NCBI RefSeq assembly: GCF_014694375.1
Contig: NZ_JAAUWW010000011.1
Span: forward strand, 1-64,000
Direction of reading: 5' to 3'
Origin: Vibrio sp. S17_S38
Lineage (GTDB): Bacteria; Pseudomonadota; Gammaproteobacteria; Enterobacterales; Vibrionaceae
Length of the DNA: 64,000 nt
Within the stretch, counting starts at the first letter, position 1; each line of letters starts with the position of its first letter. Of the stretch, positions 63,601 to 64,000 are shown piece after piece. Both the position numbers and the translations under genes were made by a program. Below the pieces are notes generated by a model that saw nothing but the letters and a program-made list of their open reading frames with translations, was not told where the DNA came from and did no database searches.

Positions 63601-64000
63601 TTAACGTAAACTGCTTTTCATGATACGAGCTTTATCGCGTTGCCAATCTTGGTTTTTCTGATCATCACGCTTATCGTGTAATTTCTTACCCTTTGCAACG
63701 CCAATTTTCATTTTCACCCAAGATTGAGACCAATAAAGCGATAGGGCAATTAGAGTCATACCTTCTCGATTTACTCGCCCAAATAGGTTATCTAATTCAC
63801 GACGATTGAGTAAAAGCTTACGAACCCGAGTTGGGTTGGCGACAATATGCGTAGAGGCTTGATTAAGTGGTATGATTGAAGCGCCACTTAGGAATGCCTC
63901 ACCATCGCGAAGGAAAACGTAGCTTTCTGCGATATTGGCTTTACCTTGACGTAAAGATTTGACTTCCCAACCTTGCAGCTCAAGACCAACTTCTACTTCA
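63601..64000 (-). CDS. smpB: SsrA-binding protein SmpB (5' end outside the window)
   Basis: The visible 132 or so codons run from the window edge to TAA at 63603-63601. They encode the SmpB beta-barrel ([55 protein letters not shown]) and the basic C-terminal tail that mimics an mRNA in the decoding centre ([25 protein letters not shown]). Full-length SmpB is about 160 residues, so some 28 N-terminal residues are missing. It lies 170 bp upstream of ssrA, its partner RNA. Confidence 0.96.
   Translation of the reverse strand, partial: EVEVGLELQGWEVKSLRQGKANIAESYVFLRDGEAFLSGASIIPLNQASTHIVANPTRVRKLLLNRRELDNLFGRVNREGMTLIALSLYWSQSWVKMKIGVAKGKKLHDKRDDQKNQDWQRDKARIMKSSLR

Overview
The window is a low-GC gammaproteobacterial chromosome segment that I place in the Vibrionaceae. 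The reasons are the gene order phoBR-pstS-pstCAB-phoU, 2-Cys peroxiredoxin/oxyR, queA-tgt-yajC-secDF, suhB, trmJ, iscRSUA-hscBA-fdx-iscX, pepB-ndk-rlmN-pilW-rodZ-ispG-hisS-yfgM-bamB-der, xseA/guaBA, the long-form PstC and PstA, and a tmRNA with the tag ANDENYALAA. No species can be fixed from this sequence alone.

Layout. 1-174: apparent end of an IS21-like insertion sequence abutting the last codons of an NfsA/FRP-type nitroreductase gene, so the window opens on a broken gene. 0.2-3.1 kb (minus): ferredoxin yfhL, tRNA hydroxylation gene trhP and rdgC. 3.2-12.0 kb (plus): phosphate sensing and uptake, with a Pho-box-like site before phoB. 12.0-14.6 kb: cutC, a 2-Cys peroxiredoxin and a divergent OxyR with both peroxide-sensing cysteines. 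14.8-20.5 kb: queuosine synthesis and the SecDF-YajC translocase module. 20.6-28.3 kb: suhB, trmJ and the complete Isc iron-sulfur operon behind two adjacent type I IscR sites. 28.5-39.5 kb: pepB, ndk, rlmN, pilW, rodZ, ispG, hisS, yfgM, bamB, der. 39.8-45.0 kb: yfgJ, xseA, guaB, guaA.

45.0-62.6 kb looks more accessory: a Gfo/Idh/MocA oxidoreductase, a single-domain voltage-gated ion channel, a LysR regulator divergent from glutathione-dependent formaldehyde detoxification genes (frmA-fghA), a four-gene polar amino acid ABC importer, cytochrome bo3 oxidase (cyoABCDE) behind about 800 bp without a gene, a 2-oxoglutarate/Fe(II) dioxygenase, and ahpC-ahpF with a nearly perfect OxyR site. The window ends with ssrA (tmRNA) and its partner smpB, which runs off the edge.

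Themes: several genes deal with peroxide and iron-sulfur or metal chemistry (OxyR, two peroxiredoxins, AhpF, Isc, YfhL). Others serve envelope assembly and secretion (SecDF, YfgM, BamB, RodZ, PilW).

I do not see a convincing undescribed multi-gene system: nearly every gene belongs to a known family. The parts least explained by known features are non-coding: a 15-bp inverted copy of the tmRNA 3' region, a large composite hairpin between guaB and guaA, a 16-bp perfect inverted repeat before der, the long cyo leader, and a possible small RNA between cyoE and the dioxygenase.
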